Source: UBA668 sp046052275 (lineage in GTDB: Bacteria > Actinomycetota > Acidimicrobiia > Acidimicrobiales > Ilumatobacteraceae). From it: a DNA stretch of 11,192 nucleotides. The stretch is taken from the NCBI GenBank assembly GCA_046052275.1, contig JBJOMQ010000128.1, positions 1 through 11,192 on the forward strand. The letters run 5' to 3'. Below the pieces are notes generated by a model. It was not told where the DNA came from and did not search any database. It worked only from the letters and a program-made list of their open reading frames with translations. Shown in pieces: positions 1-6,439 of this stretch. Both the position numbers and the translations under genes were made by a program. Numbering within the stretch: the first letter of the stretch is position 1; each line of letters opens with the position of its first letter.

Positions 1-75
1 CGCGTGATGACCTTCGACGACATCCCGGTGCGCCGGTGCGACGCCTTGATCAACACCGAGGCCCGCGTCGTCTAA
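1..75 (+). CDS. C-terminal fragment of a probable phage major capsid protein
   Basis: Frame 1 is open from the window edge to a TAA at 73-75 and encodes 24 residues ending in IPVRRCDALINTEARVV. A short C-terminal strand of the form 'G/D-I-P-V-R-x-x-D-A-L-x-x-T-E-A-x-V' is what I recall from C-termini of tailed-phage major capsid proteins. This assignment is from memory of the family and rests on few residues. The 5' part lies outside the window. A 32-bp gap with a good ribosome binding site (AAAGGA near 94-99) leads to the next start codon, which is a phage-like tight arrangement. Bases 81-140 are only about 52% G+C by hand count, far below the rest of the window, which supports a foreign origin. 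It could instead be the tail of an unrelated protein. Confidence 0.45.
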   Translation, partial: RVMTFDDIPVRRCDALINTEARVV

Positions 76-107
76 GTCGCAGCTCTGAACCCTGAAAGGA
101 AACCACC

Positions 108-329
108 ATGCGTTACTGCTTCATTAACCCCGACCTGACCGTCACCACGTGGACGCAGTGCAGGGAAGCCGCAACTGTTCGCTACGTCGTAGTCGACGGC
201 GCCACCCACGCCTGGATGGGCCGCCCGGCGCTGTCCGAACTCGCGTCGTCGTTCGTGGGCGAGCCGTATCCGAACCTCGATGCAAGCCGGGCCATCTGGT
301 CCTTCCTCGCCGCACATCCGAGGCGCTGA
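108..329 (+). pseudogene. Chimeric ORF: phage-like start joined to the C-terminus of an LpqC/PHB-depolymerase-type esterase
   Basis: The 73-residue ORF starts at an ATG preceded by AAAGGA and ends at TGA 327-329. Residues 1-10 (MRYCFINPDL) look unrelated to the rest. From about residue 11 it reads like the extreme C-terminus of secreted esterases of the LpqC / polyhydroxybutyrate depolymerase family. It has a TTWxxC segment, then VVVDGATHAWMG, which corresponds to the region carrying the catalytic His (usually GxxHxWPG), then NLDASRAIWSFLAAHPR, a typical final helix. The nucleophile Ser and Asp of an alpha/beta hydrolase would lie in the missing ~200 N-terminal residues, so it cannot be an active esterase. 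G+C rises from about 52% (81-140) to 63% (141-200) and 75% (201-260), which places a junction near 135-140. I read it as an esterase gene truncated by phage DNA. A real small phage gene is less likely. Confidence 0.5.
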
Positions 330-509
330 CCCGTCACACCGACGAGTTCACCGAGTGACGATGCTCGACACTGACGGCGCAGGGCACATCCCTGAACCCT
401 CTCTACCCATGCCATACGACTGCGGGGAGGAGTGGCCGTCGGGCCCCACACCACACACTGCTGCCGCACTCAGCACCAGCGAACCCACAGCTCAATCACG
501 CCCTGTCGG
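330..509. other. Intergenic region between the esterase remnant and the zinc-ribbon gene
   Basis: This 180-bp stretch lies between two convergent stop codons. I see no convincing ORF, tRNA or strong hairpin in it. It is where both neighbours would have to terminate, but no stem with a T-run is visible. Confidence 0.4.
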
Positions 510-2378
510 CTACAGCTCGCCTTCGATGATCCGATAGTCGAACACGGTGATGCCGTACTCGGCCGCCCACGCATCGGCGTCACGCGGGTACCACCAGCCC
601 TCGCCCGAGATCACGTAGTACGCGCCCTCGACCACCGACTGGTTCCACAGCCAGTCGTCGGCCTGCACCACCATCACCGTCGCACCCGCCGCAGTGAGCT
701 CGTCGATCAACTCGACCAGTTCCACCGGGCCGACCGAATCGCCCTCGTCGTTCACGTACCCGTCGAATCCCGCACCGAGCGTGAGCACCCACTGGTTCTG
801 CACGTCGGCGATCTTCGGACGGCTCTCGGCCACCAGCGCATCGAGGCGCTCTGTCGCCGCCACCAGCGGATCGACATACACCGTGGTCGTCGTGGTCGAG
901 GTCGTCGTGGTGGCCAGCGTTGTCTCGGGCTGCGTCGACGGGGTGGTGGGCAGCGAGCTGCGGCCGTCCTCGATCCCCGACGACTCATCGCCCGAGGGCA
1001 TCACCATCTGCGCTGCGAGGACGCCCAGCACCAATGTCACGGCGACCGCAGCGCCGATCATCGCCCATCGCCCGGCGGCGTTCGGCACCGCCTCGCGAGT
1101 TGCCTCGGCGGCAACCTCGGTGGGCTGCAGGGCGCGTCCCTCGGCCTCGCCCGACTCACTGGCCGACCTAGCCGCACCCTTCGACCGCGAGCCGAACAGC
1201 CCCGAGCCCGATGTCGACGATGAGGACGAGGTCGACGACGTCGACGACGTCGTGGTCATGCCACGCTTGGCTGAACGGTCGGCCCGATCCTTCTCAGCGG
1301 CCTCGCGCTCGCGCACCGCACGCGCTGCGGCCTCCTCACGCGCCGCACGAGCGGCCAAGAGGTCATTCGCCGCAGCAGCAGCCTTGGCGCGCTCAGCCTC
1401 GACCCGCGCCGCCTCAGCACGCTCAGCCTCGGCCCGCGCCGCCTCAGCACGCTCGGCCTCGGCCCGCGCCGCCGCCTCACGGGCAGCAGCCGCCTCACGC
1501 GCCGCCGCTGCGTCACGAGCAGCAGCCTCGTCCCGTGCCGCGGCCGCCTCGCGAGCTGCCGCCGCCTCACGTGCCGCCGCCTGCTCCTGCTCGGCACGCT
1601 CTCTCGCGGCGCGTTCCTGCGCGGCGCGTTCCTGGGCAGCGCGCTCCTGCGCAGCAATGGCGTCGCGTGCGGCTTGCTCGCGAGCCAGCTCCTCCTCGCG
1701 CAACATCCGCTCGGCCTCGGCCACCTTGGCCGCCACGGCTGCGGCATGTGCCGCATCACGAGCCGCCTGCTGCTCGGCTTCCTTCGCGGCGCGAGCCGCT
1801 TCCTGCCGAGCGCTCTTCGCCGCTACCCGTGCGGCTCGTGTCGCCTCCTTGGCGGCACGAGCAGCCTGCTTACGCTCTGCCTCGGCGGCCTTCACCGCCG
1901 CCTTGCGTCGCGCCTTCTCGGCCTCGACCCCGGCCTTGCGCAGCGCGTTCTCTGCCTTCACCGCCGCACGCCGCGCCGCAGCCGACATCGGCGCCGCCGC
2001 ACCCGCACCGCCCTGCCCCGCGTCGCCCTGCACCACACCGCCAGCGCCGCTCGGCACGCCCGCGGCTGCACCCGCCGGCGGCTGCGCCACGCCCAACGGC
2101 GGTGTCGAATCCGCCCCCGACGCGCCACCCGACCCATCCGATGCGCCCTGCTGGTCGCCGCCTCGGCCACGGCGGCCCTTCTCGGGAGGCGTCGGCGCCC
2201 GCAGCAGCTGGGCGCGCAGCGACGCCGACCGCGGCGCATCCGATGGCGTCGGCGACGACGGGGTCTTCGGCAGCCCCGGCTCGCGCTGGGCTAGACGGTG
2301 CCCGCAGTTCTGGCAGCGCGCCATGTCGGGCGTCACCGGCTGCGAGCAGAACGGACAGGAATCAGCGGAATCGTTCAT
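510..2378 (-). CDS. Zinc-ribbon, Ala-rich coiled-coil, single-pass membrane protein with an extracytoplasmic C-terminal domain
   Basis: The 622-residue protein starts at the ATG complementary to 2376-2378 and stops at TAG (510-512). Domains in order: a four-Cys zinc ribbon (C8xxC11...C22xxC25) and a Gly/Pro/Ser-rich linker (35-130). A long Ala/Glu/Arg coiled coil (about 132-370) follows, with AAQER pentads and AEAERAEAAR decads reminiscent of TolA. Then come a Ser-rich linker (374-392), one membrane helix (about 438-460), a Thr-rich spacer (478-500) and a ~120-residue C-terminal domain containing NQWVLTLGAGFD and EGAYYVISGEGWWYP. That domain has the flavour of a SPOR-like fold (a W-V-[L/V]-x-L-G strand, then a YYV strand and an alpha/beta finish), but this is inference. 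The N-terminus is cytoplasmic and the C-terminus outside, so the protein could connect a cytoplasmic partner to the wall. The function is unknown. The start has no strong ribosome binding site. Confidence 0.85.
   Translation of the reverse strand: MNDSADSCPFCSQPVTPDMARCQNCGHRLAQREPGLPKTPSSPTPSDAPRSASLRAQLLRAPTPPEKGRRGRGGDQQGASDGSGGASGADSTPPLGVAQPPAGAAAGVPSGAGGVVQGDAGQGGAGAAAPMSAAARRAAVKAENALRKAGVEAEKARRKAAVKAAEAERKQAARAAKEATRAARVAAKSARQEAARAAKEAEQQAARDAAHAAAVAAKVAEAERMLREEELAREQAARDAIAAQERAAQERAAQERAARERAEQEQAAAREAAAAREAAAARDEAAARDAAAAREAAAAREAAARAEAERAEAARAEAERAEAARVEAERAKAAAAANDLLAARAAREEAAARAVREREAAEKDRADRSAKRGMTTTSSTSSTSSSSSTSGSGLFGSRSKGAARSASESGEAEGRALQPTEVAAEATREAVPNAAGRWAMIGAAVAVTLVLGVLAAQMVMPSGDESSGIEDGRSSLPTTPSTQPETTLATTTTSTTTTTVYVDPLVAATERLDALVAESRPKIADVQNQWVLTLGAGFDGYVNDEGDSVGPVELVELIDELTAAGATVMVVQADDWLWNQSVVEGAYYVISGEGWWYPRDADAWAAEYGITVFDYRIIEGEL
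1391..1470 (-). repeat. 30-bp tandem repeat encoding AEAERAEAAR decads
   Basis: Nearly identical 30-bp units sit at 1391-1420 and 1421-1450, and a partial third at 1451-1470, each differing by one or two bases. They code for the decapeptide repeats of the coiled coil of the zinc-ribbon protein. This is a plausible slippage site that could change coiled-coil length in frame. Confidence 0.8.
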
Positions 2379-2586
2379 CGGGCACGCAGTCGGGAGAGGT
2401 GGAGGGACAGGACACGGACTCGCGCTGCACGCGGCGACATCGGCGGGGACGACGGGGACGACGGGAGCGGCGGGAACAACATCATTCGTGGGCGACGGTA
2501 GGCGATCGAGCTGGGCGACGACAGCCTCGGTGCGCCGTCATCGTGCCCCGACAGTCTGGCGCACCGACGTTCTCAAGGGAAGAGGA

Positions 2587-2644
2587 CCCGCACCGGGCGT
2601 GCACCGGACCCTTGCCACACCCGCACCGGGCGTACACCGGACCC
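2587..2644. repeat. Direct repeat, two 25-bp copies at 33-bp spacing
   Basis: Copies lie at 2587-2611 and 2620-2644 and match at 24 of 25 positions (a single G/A difference), so they form a 33-bp-period tandem pair. Each carries CACCGGGCGT followed by RCACCGGACC. They are non-coding as far as I can tell and sit about 130 bp past the end of usp. They could be paired binding sites or a decayed repeat. Confidence 0.8.
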
Positions 2645-2740
2645 CACCACGGCACCCACCACGGCCCCGTGTGGTCGCCCGGCCAACCGGAGTGGCCTGG
2701 CGCCGATCCAGCCCGCCGATCCTGCAACCACGGCCACGCC

Positions 2741-2763
2741 CACTGCGCCCACTGGACGCAGTG
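2741..2763 (-). terminator. Possible hairpin terminator after the universal stress gene
   Basis: A perfect 7-bp inverted repeat, CACTGCG / CGCAGTG, with a 9-nt loop begins 13 bp beyond the usp stop codon. There is no T-run, so it is at best a weak intrinsic terminator of the kind seen in high-GC actinobacteria. Confidence 0.35.
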
Positions 2764-2776
2764 CGCCGGATCACCG

Positions 2777-3193
2777 TCAGACCGTCTTCACCACGAGCAC
2801 ATCGCACGGTGCCTGGCGCAGCACGTCGGCCCCCACGCTGCCCAGCACTCGGCCGATGCCCTGCATGCGCACGTTGCCCACCACGATCAGGTCGGCCTGC
2901 AGGCGCTCAGCAGCCCGCAGCAGCACGGCGGCCGGATCGCCCTCGAGCGCGTCCACCGTGTGGGACGCCTTCAGGCCCAGCCCCTCGACGAAGCGCACCA
3001 CCTTCTCGCGGGCCTCCTCGAGACTGTTCAGCTCCCACGAGTCGCCGCCCAGCTCGAGCACCTGCACCTCGGCCTCCTTCACGGCCGTCACGAAGTGCAC
3101 GGTGCCGCCGGTGGCAGCCGCCCATTCGGCTGCCTTGCGTGCCGCCAACTGCGACGTCTCGGTCTCGGTCACTCCCACCACGATGCTCTTCAT
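2777..3193 (-). CDS. Universal stress protein, UspA family, single domain
   Basis: The 138-residue protein has the length of a single Usp domain. It opens with KSIVVGVTETETS (the first beta strand, usually ending in D, here G-V-T) and ends with the family's nucleotide-binding loop and last strand, VGNVRMQGIGRVLGSV...APCDVLVVKTV. In canonical ATP-binding members the loop is Gly-2x-Gly-8/9x-Gly-Ser/Thr. Here the second Gly is replaced by Arg in a GNxRMQG variant that I recall from actinobacterial homologues, so nucleotide binding is likely but not certain. The start is fixed by a strong GAGGAGG ribosome binding site 5 nt upstream. The gene is divergent from the heliorhodopsin gene, with 179 bp between their starts, so they may share regulation. 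The usual role of the family is survival under stress, starvation or light. Confidence 0.93.
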   Translation of the reverse strand: MKSIVVGVTETETSQLAARKAAEWAAATGGTVHFVTAVKEAEVQVLELGGDSWELNSLEEAREKVVRFVEGLGLKASHTVDALEGDPAAVLLRAAERLQADLIVVGNVRMQGIGRVLGSVGADVLRQAPCDVLVVKTV

Positions 3194-3198
3194 GGTCG

Positions 3199-3205
3199 CC
3201 TCCTC
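3199..3205 (-). promoter_or_regulatory. Ribosome binding site of usp
   Basis: The minus strand reads GAGGAGG, 5 nt before the ATG. It is the strongest Shine-Dalgarno site in the window and stands out because several neighbouring genes appear leaderless. Confidence 0.8.
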
Positions 3206-3214
3206 GGACGCTGC

Positions 3215-3220
3215 ACCATA
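3215..3220 (-). promoter_or_regulatory. Candidate -10 box (TATGGT) for usp
   Basis: The minus strand reads TATGGT, fitting the actinobacterial TAnnnT -10. It would place the transcript start near 3208 and give a ~15-nt leader that just includes the GAGGAGG site. No TTGACA-like -35 is visible. An inverted repeat (3240-3257) occupies that position. Confidence 0.4.
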
Positions 3221-3239
3221 GCCCCGCAGCAGCAGGCGC

Positions 3240-3257
3240 TGGTCGGGCCGCCGACCA
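3240..3257. promoter_or_regulatory. Perfect 7-4-7 inverted repeat in the divergent usp/heliorhodopsin promoter region
   Basis: TGGTCGG-GCCG-CCGACCA is perfectly symmetrical. It lies about 20 bp upstream of the TATGGT box of usp, in its -35 position, and about 45 bp upstream of the heliorhodopsin -10 candidate. It is a plausible operator. The regulator is not identifiable from this window. Confidence 0.5.
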
Positions 3258-3303
3258 CGGCCACATCGCTCGCCGGCTCGCGGCCCGGCACCGCTCGATC
3301 CGG

Positions 3304-3309
3304 TACGGT
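3304..3309 (+). promoter_or_regulatory. Candidate -10 box (TACGGT) for heliorhodopsin
   Basis: TACGGT fits TAnnnT and would start the message near 3316, giving a ~57-nt leader to the ATG at 3373. It is overlapped by the left arm of an inverted repeat, ACGGTC (3305-3310) / GACCGT (3321-3326) with a 10-nt spacer, which could be a repressor site across the transcript start or a 5'-leader hairpin. Confidence 0.35.
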
Positions 3310-3326
3310 CACCGGAGCACGACCGT
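3305..3326. repeat. Perfect 6-10-6 inverted repeat over the heliorhodopsin transcription start
   Basis: Arms ACGGTC and GACCGT are separated by 10 nt. The left arm overlaps the -10 candidate. Six-base arms can occur by chance in GC-rich DNA, so the position is the main argument. Confidence 0.35.
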
Positions 3327-3372
3327 CACGCCGACCGGCACCGACGATCCCGACACCACCGAGGGGCCCCGC

Positions 3373-4161
3373 ATGAACGGCACCGCCACCGACGCCCAGC
3401 CCATCGCCACCGGCGTCACACCCGAACGACTCGCCAACCTCCGCATCTGGAACCTGGGCCTCACGGCACTCCACGCCGCCCAAGCCGTCGTCATCCTCGT
3501 CATCGGCGGCACGTTCGGCGTCGCCGTCACCACCACCTTCCCCGAGGGCCCTCCCGGCACCCGCACCCCGGCACCCGACACGTTCTTCACGGTGCGCATC
3601 GCGTTCGCCATCGCGCTCTTCCTCGGCCTTGCCGCCATCGACCACCTGCTCACCAGCACCGTCATGCGCGACCGCTACGAGGACGGCCTGCGCAGCGGCA
3701 TCAACCGCTTCCGCTGGGTCGAGTACTCGGTCAGCGCCACGCTGATGCTCATCCTCATCGCCATGTACGGCGGCATCACCGACATCACCAGCCTGCTCTG
3801 CCTCGCCGGTGCCAACTCGGCGATGATCTTCTTCGGCTGGCTGCAGGAGCGGATGAACCCTCCTGGCCGCACCACCACCACGATGATGCCGTTCTGGTTC
3901 GGCACCCTCGCCGGACTGTTCCCGTGGGCGGCGCTCATCGTCAACATCGTCGGCGCCGAGACCGTGCCCGGCTTCGTCTACGGCATCATCGTCGCCGAGT
4001 TCGTCTTCTTCTTCAGCTTCGGCCTCAACCAGTGGCTGCAGTACCGGGGCGTCGGCAAGTGGCGCGACTACGTCTACGGCGAGAAGGTGTACCTCGTGCT
4101 CAGCCTCGCCGCGAAGAGCGTGCTCGCCTGGCAGATCTACGGCGGCTCGCTCGCCAACTGA
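3373..4161 (+). CDS. Heliorhodopsin (seven-helix, type-1-related retinal photoreceptor)
   Basis: The protein has 262 residues and about seven hydrophobic helices, close in length to characterised heliorhodopsins (about 250-265). Hallmarks of the family are all present: RWVEYS (114-119), FGWLQE (154-159), PFWFG (173-177), PGFVYGII (199-206), LQYxGxGKW (222-230) and LSLAAKSVLAWQI (243-255). By alignment from memory with the actinobacterial heliorhodopsin 48C12, K248 is the retinal Schiff-base lysine, E117 the counterion, and H34 and H91 the two histidines of the internal polar pocket. S244 and W253 are also conserved. The family sits inverted in the membrane (N-terminus inside) and does not pump ions appreciably; a sensory or enzyme-regulating role is proposed. 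The ATG has GAGGGG 6 nt upstream. The frame stays open far upstream to 694, but that part is antisense shadow. It is divergent from usp. Confidence 0.96.
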   Translation: MNGTATDAQPIATGVTPERLANLRIWNLGLTALHAAQAVVILVIGGTFGVAVTTTFPEGPPGTRTPAPDTFFTVRIAFAIALFLGLAAIDHLLTSTVMRDRYEDGLRSGINRFRWVEYSVSATLMLILIAMYGGITDITSLLCLAGANSAMIFFGWLQERMNPPGRTTTTMMPFWFGTLAGLFPWAALIVNIVGAETVPGFVYGIIVAEFVFFFSFGLNQWLQYRGVGKWRDYVYGEKVYLVLSLAAKSVLAWQIYGGSLAN

Positions 4162-4181
4162 GCCGCGTCGCCGGCACCGCC

Positions 4182-5105
4182 TCACCCACGGCGCGCTGCC
4201 AGGTCGCGCAGTCGCTCGACGGCTTCGGCCGCCTCGCCACGCGTGCCGCGCACGCCGACCGCACTGGTCGATACCGCCACCGCCGCTGTGAACGACTCCG
4301 CTGGCCGACGCGCAGCCGGCACCGCGTTCGCGAGTAGGTCGACCACCACCTCGGCCGCCGTCGACGTCGTCACGCTCCATCCCGACGACGAGTACGCCAC
4401 GGCGGCCACCAGCGCCACCCGCGCAGGGCCGGGCAACGGCCGACTGTCCCGATCGTCGTGTGCACCGTGCATGCCGTCCCCACCGTGCAAGCCATGACCA
4501 TTGAGCGGCCGGCGCACGATGCCCGAGGCCGTCCGCAGGCGGATCGGTCGCGGCCACCCACTCACTCGCCCGTCACGGTGCAGCAGCGCGAACTCGTCGC
4601 CCCACACCTCGACACCGGCATCCACCGCCGCGGCGCACAGCGTCGACTTCCCGCTGTACGACGCACCCGGCACCAGCACGGCACCGCCGTCGGTCATCAG
4701 CACGGCAGCATGCACCGCCACCAGTTCGCGCAGGTGCTCGGCTGCGAACAGCCCCAGCGCCGACTCCGCCGCTGCATCACCGCCTGGCCGCCGCTCGCCA
4801 TCGACCAGCACATCGAACTCGACACCAGCACGATCACCGACCGCCGAGGCATTCATCGGCAGCGCCAGTGATCCGATCAGGCCATCGGCATCGTGGTCGG
4901 CCGCCACACCACCACACGCCACACCATCACGCGTGCGTGGCACGAGCTCGATCGAGCAGGCCGGTGCCGCACGCAACGGCTCGCCCGCCCACTCGAGTCC
5001 CAACGGCGGCGACAGCGACCGCACCACCTCGTCGACGAGCGCGTCAGGACCGCGGAGCGCCAGCACCGCGCCATCCTCGGCGATCCCCCACCTCGCCACC
5101 ACCAC
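4182..5105 (-). CDS. HPr-kinase-like P-loop protein (HprK-related)
   Basis: The protein is 307 residues from the GTG at 5105; an ATG at 5201 would give 339. From the GTG, the core is HAAVL (132-136), then VLVPGASYSGKSTL with a complete Walker A (GASYSGKST, about 147-155), then VWGDEFALLH with acidic residues (about 170-171) matching the 'sDE/DD' strand of HprK-like ATPases. HPr kinases phosphorylate a Ser on HPr; the substrates of these short relatives are unknown. I prefer an internal GTG (5105, 5102 or 5099) because the ATG at 5201 would overlap the divergent nucleotidyltransferase and its promoter, and the extra 32 residues look non-protein-like. A His/Gly/Asp-rich loop (HGLHGGDGMHGAHDD, about 204-218) is unusual. 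The stop is 20 bp from that of heliorhodopsin, in convergent orientation. Confidence 0.85.
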   Translation of the reverse strand: MVVARWGIAEDGAVLALRGPDALVDEVVRSLSPPLGLEWAGEPLRAAPACSIELVPRTRDGVACGGVAADHDADGLIGSLALPMNASAVGDRAGVEFDVLVDGERRPGGDAAAESALGLFAAEHLRELVAVHAAVLMTDGGAVLVPGASYSGKSTLCAAAVDAGVEVWGDEFALLHRDGRVSGWPRPIRLRTASGIVRRPLNGHGLHGGDGMHGAHDDRDSRPLPGPARVALVAAVAYSSSGWSVTTSTAAEVVVDLLANAVPAARRPAESFTAAVAVSTSAVGVRGTRGEAAEAVERLRDLAARRG

Positions 5106-5131
5106 AGCGTAGGCACCGGCGGCGGACCGAC

Positions 5132-5158
5132 TTGCGACGTGGTCTTGCCGAATAACGT
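5132..5158 (+). promoter_or_regulatory. Promoter for the nucleotidyltransferase gene, probably leaderless
   Basis: A TTGCGA -35-like hexamer (5132-5137) and a TAACGT -10 (5153-5158, TAnnnT) are separated by 15 bp. They lie in the only AT-richer patch between the two divergent genes. A start 7-9 nt after the -10 would fall on or beside the GTG at 5167, so the transcript would begin at the start codon. Confidence 0.45.
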
Positions 5159-5166
5159 GCCCAGCC

Positions 5167-6390
5167 GTGCCGCACTCGACCCGGCCACCATCGCAGATCA
5201 CCGATCAGCCCGATCCGCGGATCGCACTGCTGCTGACCGCCGCAGTCCACCGCGATCCCGCCCACGCTCGCCGCGCCTGGCAGCAACTCGCTGACGATGT
5301 CACCGGGACCACCGAGAGCACCGGGATCACCGGGATCACCGGGGTCGACCCGAGCCACGACGGGTCAGCGCGCACCGACACATACGCCGACACGCACGCC
5401 GACACGCACCCACGTCTCCATCTCCTCATCACCTGGCTGCAGTCGGGGCCGCAGCAGCGGCTGATGCCGTTGCTCTCATCGCGGGCAGCCGCACTGCAGC
5501 TCCCCGACCTCGTCGACATGGCGTGCGCGCACGCCGCAGCCGTCGCCTGGGGCCTCAACGTTCGCATCATCGAGGCCATCGAGCCCGTGGTCACCGCATG
5601 GCGGCGCGCCGGCATCGACGCGCTCGCCATCAAGGGCCTCGGACTGCTCGGCGATGCGCACGTCGACCATCGCTACCGGCCCCTCGGCGACGCCGACCTG
5701 CTCGTTCCCGAGCACCGCCTCGACGATGCCTTCGCCGTGCTCGCCGAGCTCGGCTGGCACGTTGCCACCCGCCACCGCTGGCACCTCGCCGGGCGCGGCA
5801 CCGCCGTGAACATCGGCAACGGCTCGGGGGTGAGCATCGACGTGCACCGCCGCACGGCGCGCACCATGCCCGTCGCGCAGCAGGGCGAGTTGTGGCGGGG
5901 CGCCGAACCGCTGCCAGCCGGACATCCACTGGCAGCCACCGGCCTCCACCGGCCGAGTCCGCTGCAGCACGCGCTCGCACTCGTCGCCCACGCCAGCGGC
6001 AGCACAGCGCTGCCACATGTGCTCACCGACCTGCACCAGCACCTCGTGGTCCATCCCACGCTCGGCACCGACAGCGACACCGTCGCCGCAGCACTGGCAC
6101 GTCACCATCTCACCGCGCGGGCTGCGGCCACGCTGTCGACACTGCACGCGCTGCTTGGCACGCCAATGCCCATCGACCTCGTGCGCCTCGACCACCGGCC
6201 CGACCCCGTCGAGGCGCGCATCATCGCCGCCGATGCCCGCCTCGCATCGCCACGCCACGACTCGAGAATCGCCCGGCGAGTCGCCGACTACGTACGGATC
6301 ACCGGTGCAGGCGGAGGTGCGGGCGCCCACCTGGCAGCCCTGGGCGGTGTCGCCCTACGTGCCACCGCCGCCCGGCTCGACCGCCGCTGA
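5167..6390 (+). CDS. Nucleotidyltransferase family protein (NTP_transf_5 / PF14907-like)
   Basis: The protein has 407 residues and starts at GTG. The hallmark core is AIKGLGLL (154-161), a Lys-Gly motif, followed by RYRPLGDADLLV (169-180) with D175 and D177, then SIDVHRR (223-229) with D225. Together these give the three acidic residues of the nucleotidyltransferase fold. The N-terminal part (IALLLTAAV, DPAHARRAWQQL) matches the helical start I recall for this family and supports the early GTG. Residues about 46-82 form a low-complexity Thr/Gly/Asp/His insert built from short DNA repeats. The family is uncharacterised biochemically. It is repeatedly found beside HprK-related kinases and PqqD-like proteins, as here, often in polysaccharide or surface loci. 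No ribosome binding site is seen and initiation is probably leaderless. Confidence 0.9.
   Translation: MPHSTRPPSQITDQPDPRIALLLTAAVHRDPAHARRAWQQLADDVTGTTESTGITGITGVDPSHDGSARTDTYADTHADTHPRLHLLITWLQSGPQQRLMPLLSSRAAALQLPDLVDMACAHAAAVAWGLNVRIIEAIEPVVTAWRRAGIDALAIKGLGLLGDAHVDHRYRPLGDADLLVPEHRLDDAFAVLAELGWHVATRHRWHLAGRGTAVNIGNGSGVSIDVHRRTARTMPVAQQGELWRGAEPLPAGHPLAATGLHRPSPLQHALALVAHASGSTALPHVLTDLHQHLVVHPTLGTDSDTVAAALARHHLTARAAATLSTLHALLGTPMPIDLVRLDHRPDPVEARIIAADARLASPRHDSRIARRVADYVRITGAGGGAGAHLAALGGVALRATAARLDRR
5317..5409 (+). repeat. Short tandem repeats inside the nucleotidyltransferase N-terminal region
   Basis: Three 9-bp units (AGCACCGGG then ATCACCGGG twice, 5317-5343) encode STG-ITG-ITG. 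A 12-bp pair (GCCGACACGCAC, 5386-5397 and 5398-5409) encodes ADTH-ADTH. Both are in frame and lie in a segment that looks disordered. Confidence 0.85.
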
Positions 6391-6439
6391 ACCGGCAGCG
6401 CCCCCGGCACGGCCCATTGAGCCGCGCAGCCAGCCGTTC

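Larger units (their letters stand above)
2379..2776. other. 398-bp gene-poor region between the usp gene and the zinc-ribbon gene
   Basis: No ORF here has a convincing start, ribosome binding site or recognisable product. Open frames on both strands are GC-driven shadows. The region holds short GACGGG runs (about 2440-2475), a TACCGT -10-like hexamer on the minus strand at 2500-2495 that could drive the zinc-ribbon gene with a ~110-nt leader, a direct repeat (2587-2644), a small palindrome CACGG-CC-CCGTG (2660-2671) and a hairpin just downstream of usp (2741-2763). I see no tRNA. Confidence 0.5.

Noticed and set aside
2379..2776. tRNA or riboswitch in the gene-poor region
   Set aside because: I found no cloverleaf, T-loop consensus or recognisable aptamer core by eye. 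Covariance-model searches with Rfam and tRNAscan would settle it.
694..3372. Very long plus-strand open frame running into heliorhodopsin (would give a 1155-aa fusion)
   Set aside because: It is antisense to the zinc-ribbon and usp genes, both of which have clear protein signatures. Its translation is Ala/Ser/Arg low-complexity caused by GC-rich codons read backwards. The heliorhodopsin start at 3373 has its own ribosome binding site and fits family length.
1211..3376. Second long plus-strand open frame, rich in Pro/His/Arg
   Set aside because: It is a GC-skew shadow across several real genes and an intergenic gap. It has no domain or plausible composition.
3190..4557. 455-codon minus-strand ORF antisense to heliorhodopsin
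   Set aside because: Composition is Gly/Asp/Glu/Arg shadow of a membrane protein, with no family resemblance. Heliorhodopsin on the other strand is unambiguous.
5106..5201. N-terminal extension of the HprK-like kinase to the ATG at 5201
   Set aside because: It would overlap the start and promoter of the divergent nucleotidyltransferase by 35 bp, and the added residues look non-protein-like. A GTG at 5105, 5102 or 5099 is preferred, though this is not proven.
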